Assembly: GCA_030867875.1 (NCBI GenBank) | Contig: JAOWCC010000577.1 | Span: forward strand, 152,388,344 to 152,452,343 | Length of the DNA: 64,000 nt | DNA from: Actinernus sp. WN-2022 | Lineage: Eukaryota > Cnidaria > Anthozoa > Actiniaria > Actinernidae | Direction of reading: 5' to 3' | The notes under the pieces: model-generated | Databases searched by the model: none | What the model saw: only the letters and a program-made list of their open reading frames with translations | What the model was told of the DNA's origin: nothing | In this document: positions 63,463 through 64,000 of the stretch, piece after piece | Position numbering within the stretch: the stretch's first letter is position 1 | Layout of the letters: each line of letters starts with the position of its first letter | Translations under genes and position numbers: made by a program

Positions 63463-63557
63463 TGAGGTCAGATATTTTTGCCATCCGATACGACCACGTG
63501 ATTGCTTTCCTGACAACACAACTGAAATAGTCAGCCTAAAATTAGCTATTTTATTTT

Positions 63558-63597
<40 letters not shown>

Positions 63598-63799
63598 TTA
63601 AATTCCATCTCTCGTCCATGTATTGTTTTATTTATTTTATAAACAATACTTGGAACTGGGCCCGGTCGACACTCGTTTCAAGTGTGTGTTCAGATACGAT
63701 GTTTCTCAGTCCTGTAAATACTTGTAAAACACTGTAGTTTATAGAATAATGATGTTTACTATAAGGAGAGGTTATAACTACAGTTTGGAAACAATTTCC

Positions 63800-63906
63800 A
63801 TGTTTCCATAGAGTGAAGTTTGGGAGAACGAGAAATGGCTGTAGTGAAACGAAGGCGAGTCATTCCACTGCAATTTCGAGTTCTCCCCACTCTATAACTC
63901 TATGGA
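63800..63906. mobile_element. Hairpin MITE downstream of the mosaic gene
   Basis: TTTCCATAGAGTGAAGTTTG and GGAGAACGAGAAATGGC are mirrored by GCAATTTCGAGTTCTCC and CCACTCTATAACTCTATGGA. The loop is about 35 bp. Confidence 0.65.
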
Positions 63907-64000
63907 AGCAGAAAAAAAAATCCTTTTTTAAATAATTCAAAACACCGAGTGCAAAACGGGATTTTTCCATCGTTACTTGTAATAAAAGGACGGTGTATTT

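Overview
This window looks like animal nuclear DNA, most likely from a cnidarian and probably a coral-like anthozoan. It is AT-rich and intron-rich, full of fragments of non-LTR retrotransposons, SINEs and hairpin MITEs, and its secreted-protein domains (discoidin, LamG-like, ILEI, fibrinogen) are common in coral and anemone extracellular proteins. The species-group call is inference. There is no bacterial operon structure, CRISPR array or rRNA.

The main result is one plus-strand gene that may span nearly the whole window (1213-63241). I assembled it by eye from 21 exons with consensus AG/GT borders and matching intron phases. The exon lengths sum to 3984 nt, which reads in frame as about 1327 residues plus a stop. 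The order is: signal peptide; LamG-like domain (exons 1-3); discoidin/F5/8C domain 1 (exons 4-6); ILEI/FAM3-type 'GG' domain (exons 7-9); N-terminal half of a second LamG-like domain (exon 10); fibronectin type II domain (exon 11); F5/8C domain 2 (exons 12-13); short linker (exon 14); F5/8C domain 3 (exons 15-16); an unrecognised Cys-rich module (exons 17-19); and a complete C-terminal fibrinogen-like domain (exons 20-21). Every module border is a phase-1 intron, the usual mark of exon shuffling. The product should be a secreted mosaic, probably sugar-binding or adhesive. Several exons lack an ATG or are under 60 codons, so simple ORF calling misses them.

The introns hold the unusual DNA. Intron 8 opens with about 4 kb (about 144 units) of a 28-bp tandem repeat whose unit is the last bases of exon 8 plus its own 5' splice site. 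Intron 2 ends in a 36-bp triplication that includes the exon 3 polypyrimidine tract. Intron 4 holds a 1.7-kb, 12-bp minisatellite that is open in all six frames. Intron 19 begins with a ten-copy array of about 100 bp.

Mobile elements by region: a tail-to-tail SINE pair (530-1000); TATA-bearing 128-bp direct repeats and a micro-hairpin array (1971-4271); LINE fragments (about 5050-7790); a 723-bp TIR element nested in an older repeat (12030-13230); a MITE and a tRNA-like gene (15328-15827); LINE-in-LINE nesting (18950-21200); paired MITE copies (34487 and 48651); a TTAA-flanked inverted-repeat element (41357-43784); a LINE fragment with target-site duplication inside a foldback loop (45236-45940); a tRNA-derived SINE (49824-50191); two SAP-domain gene fragments (50310, 54440); and two decayed CR1/L2-like LINEs on the minus strand (54595-61790).
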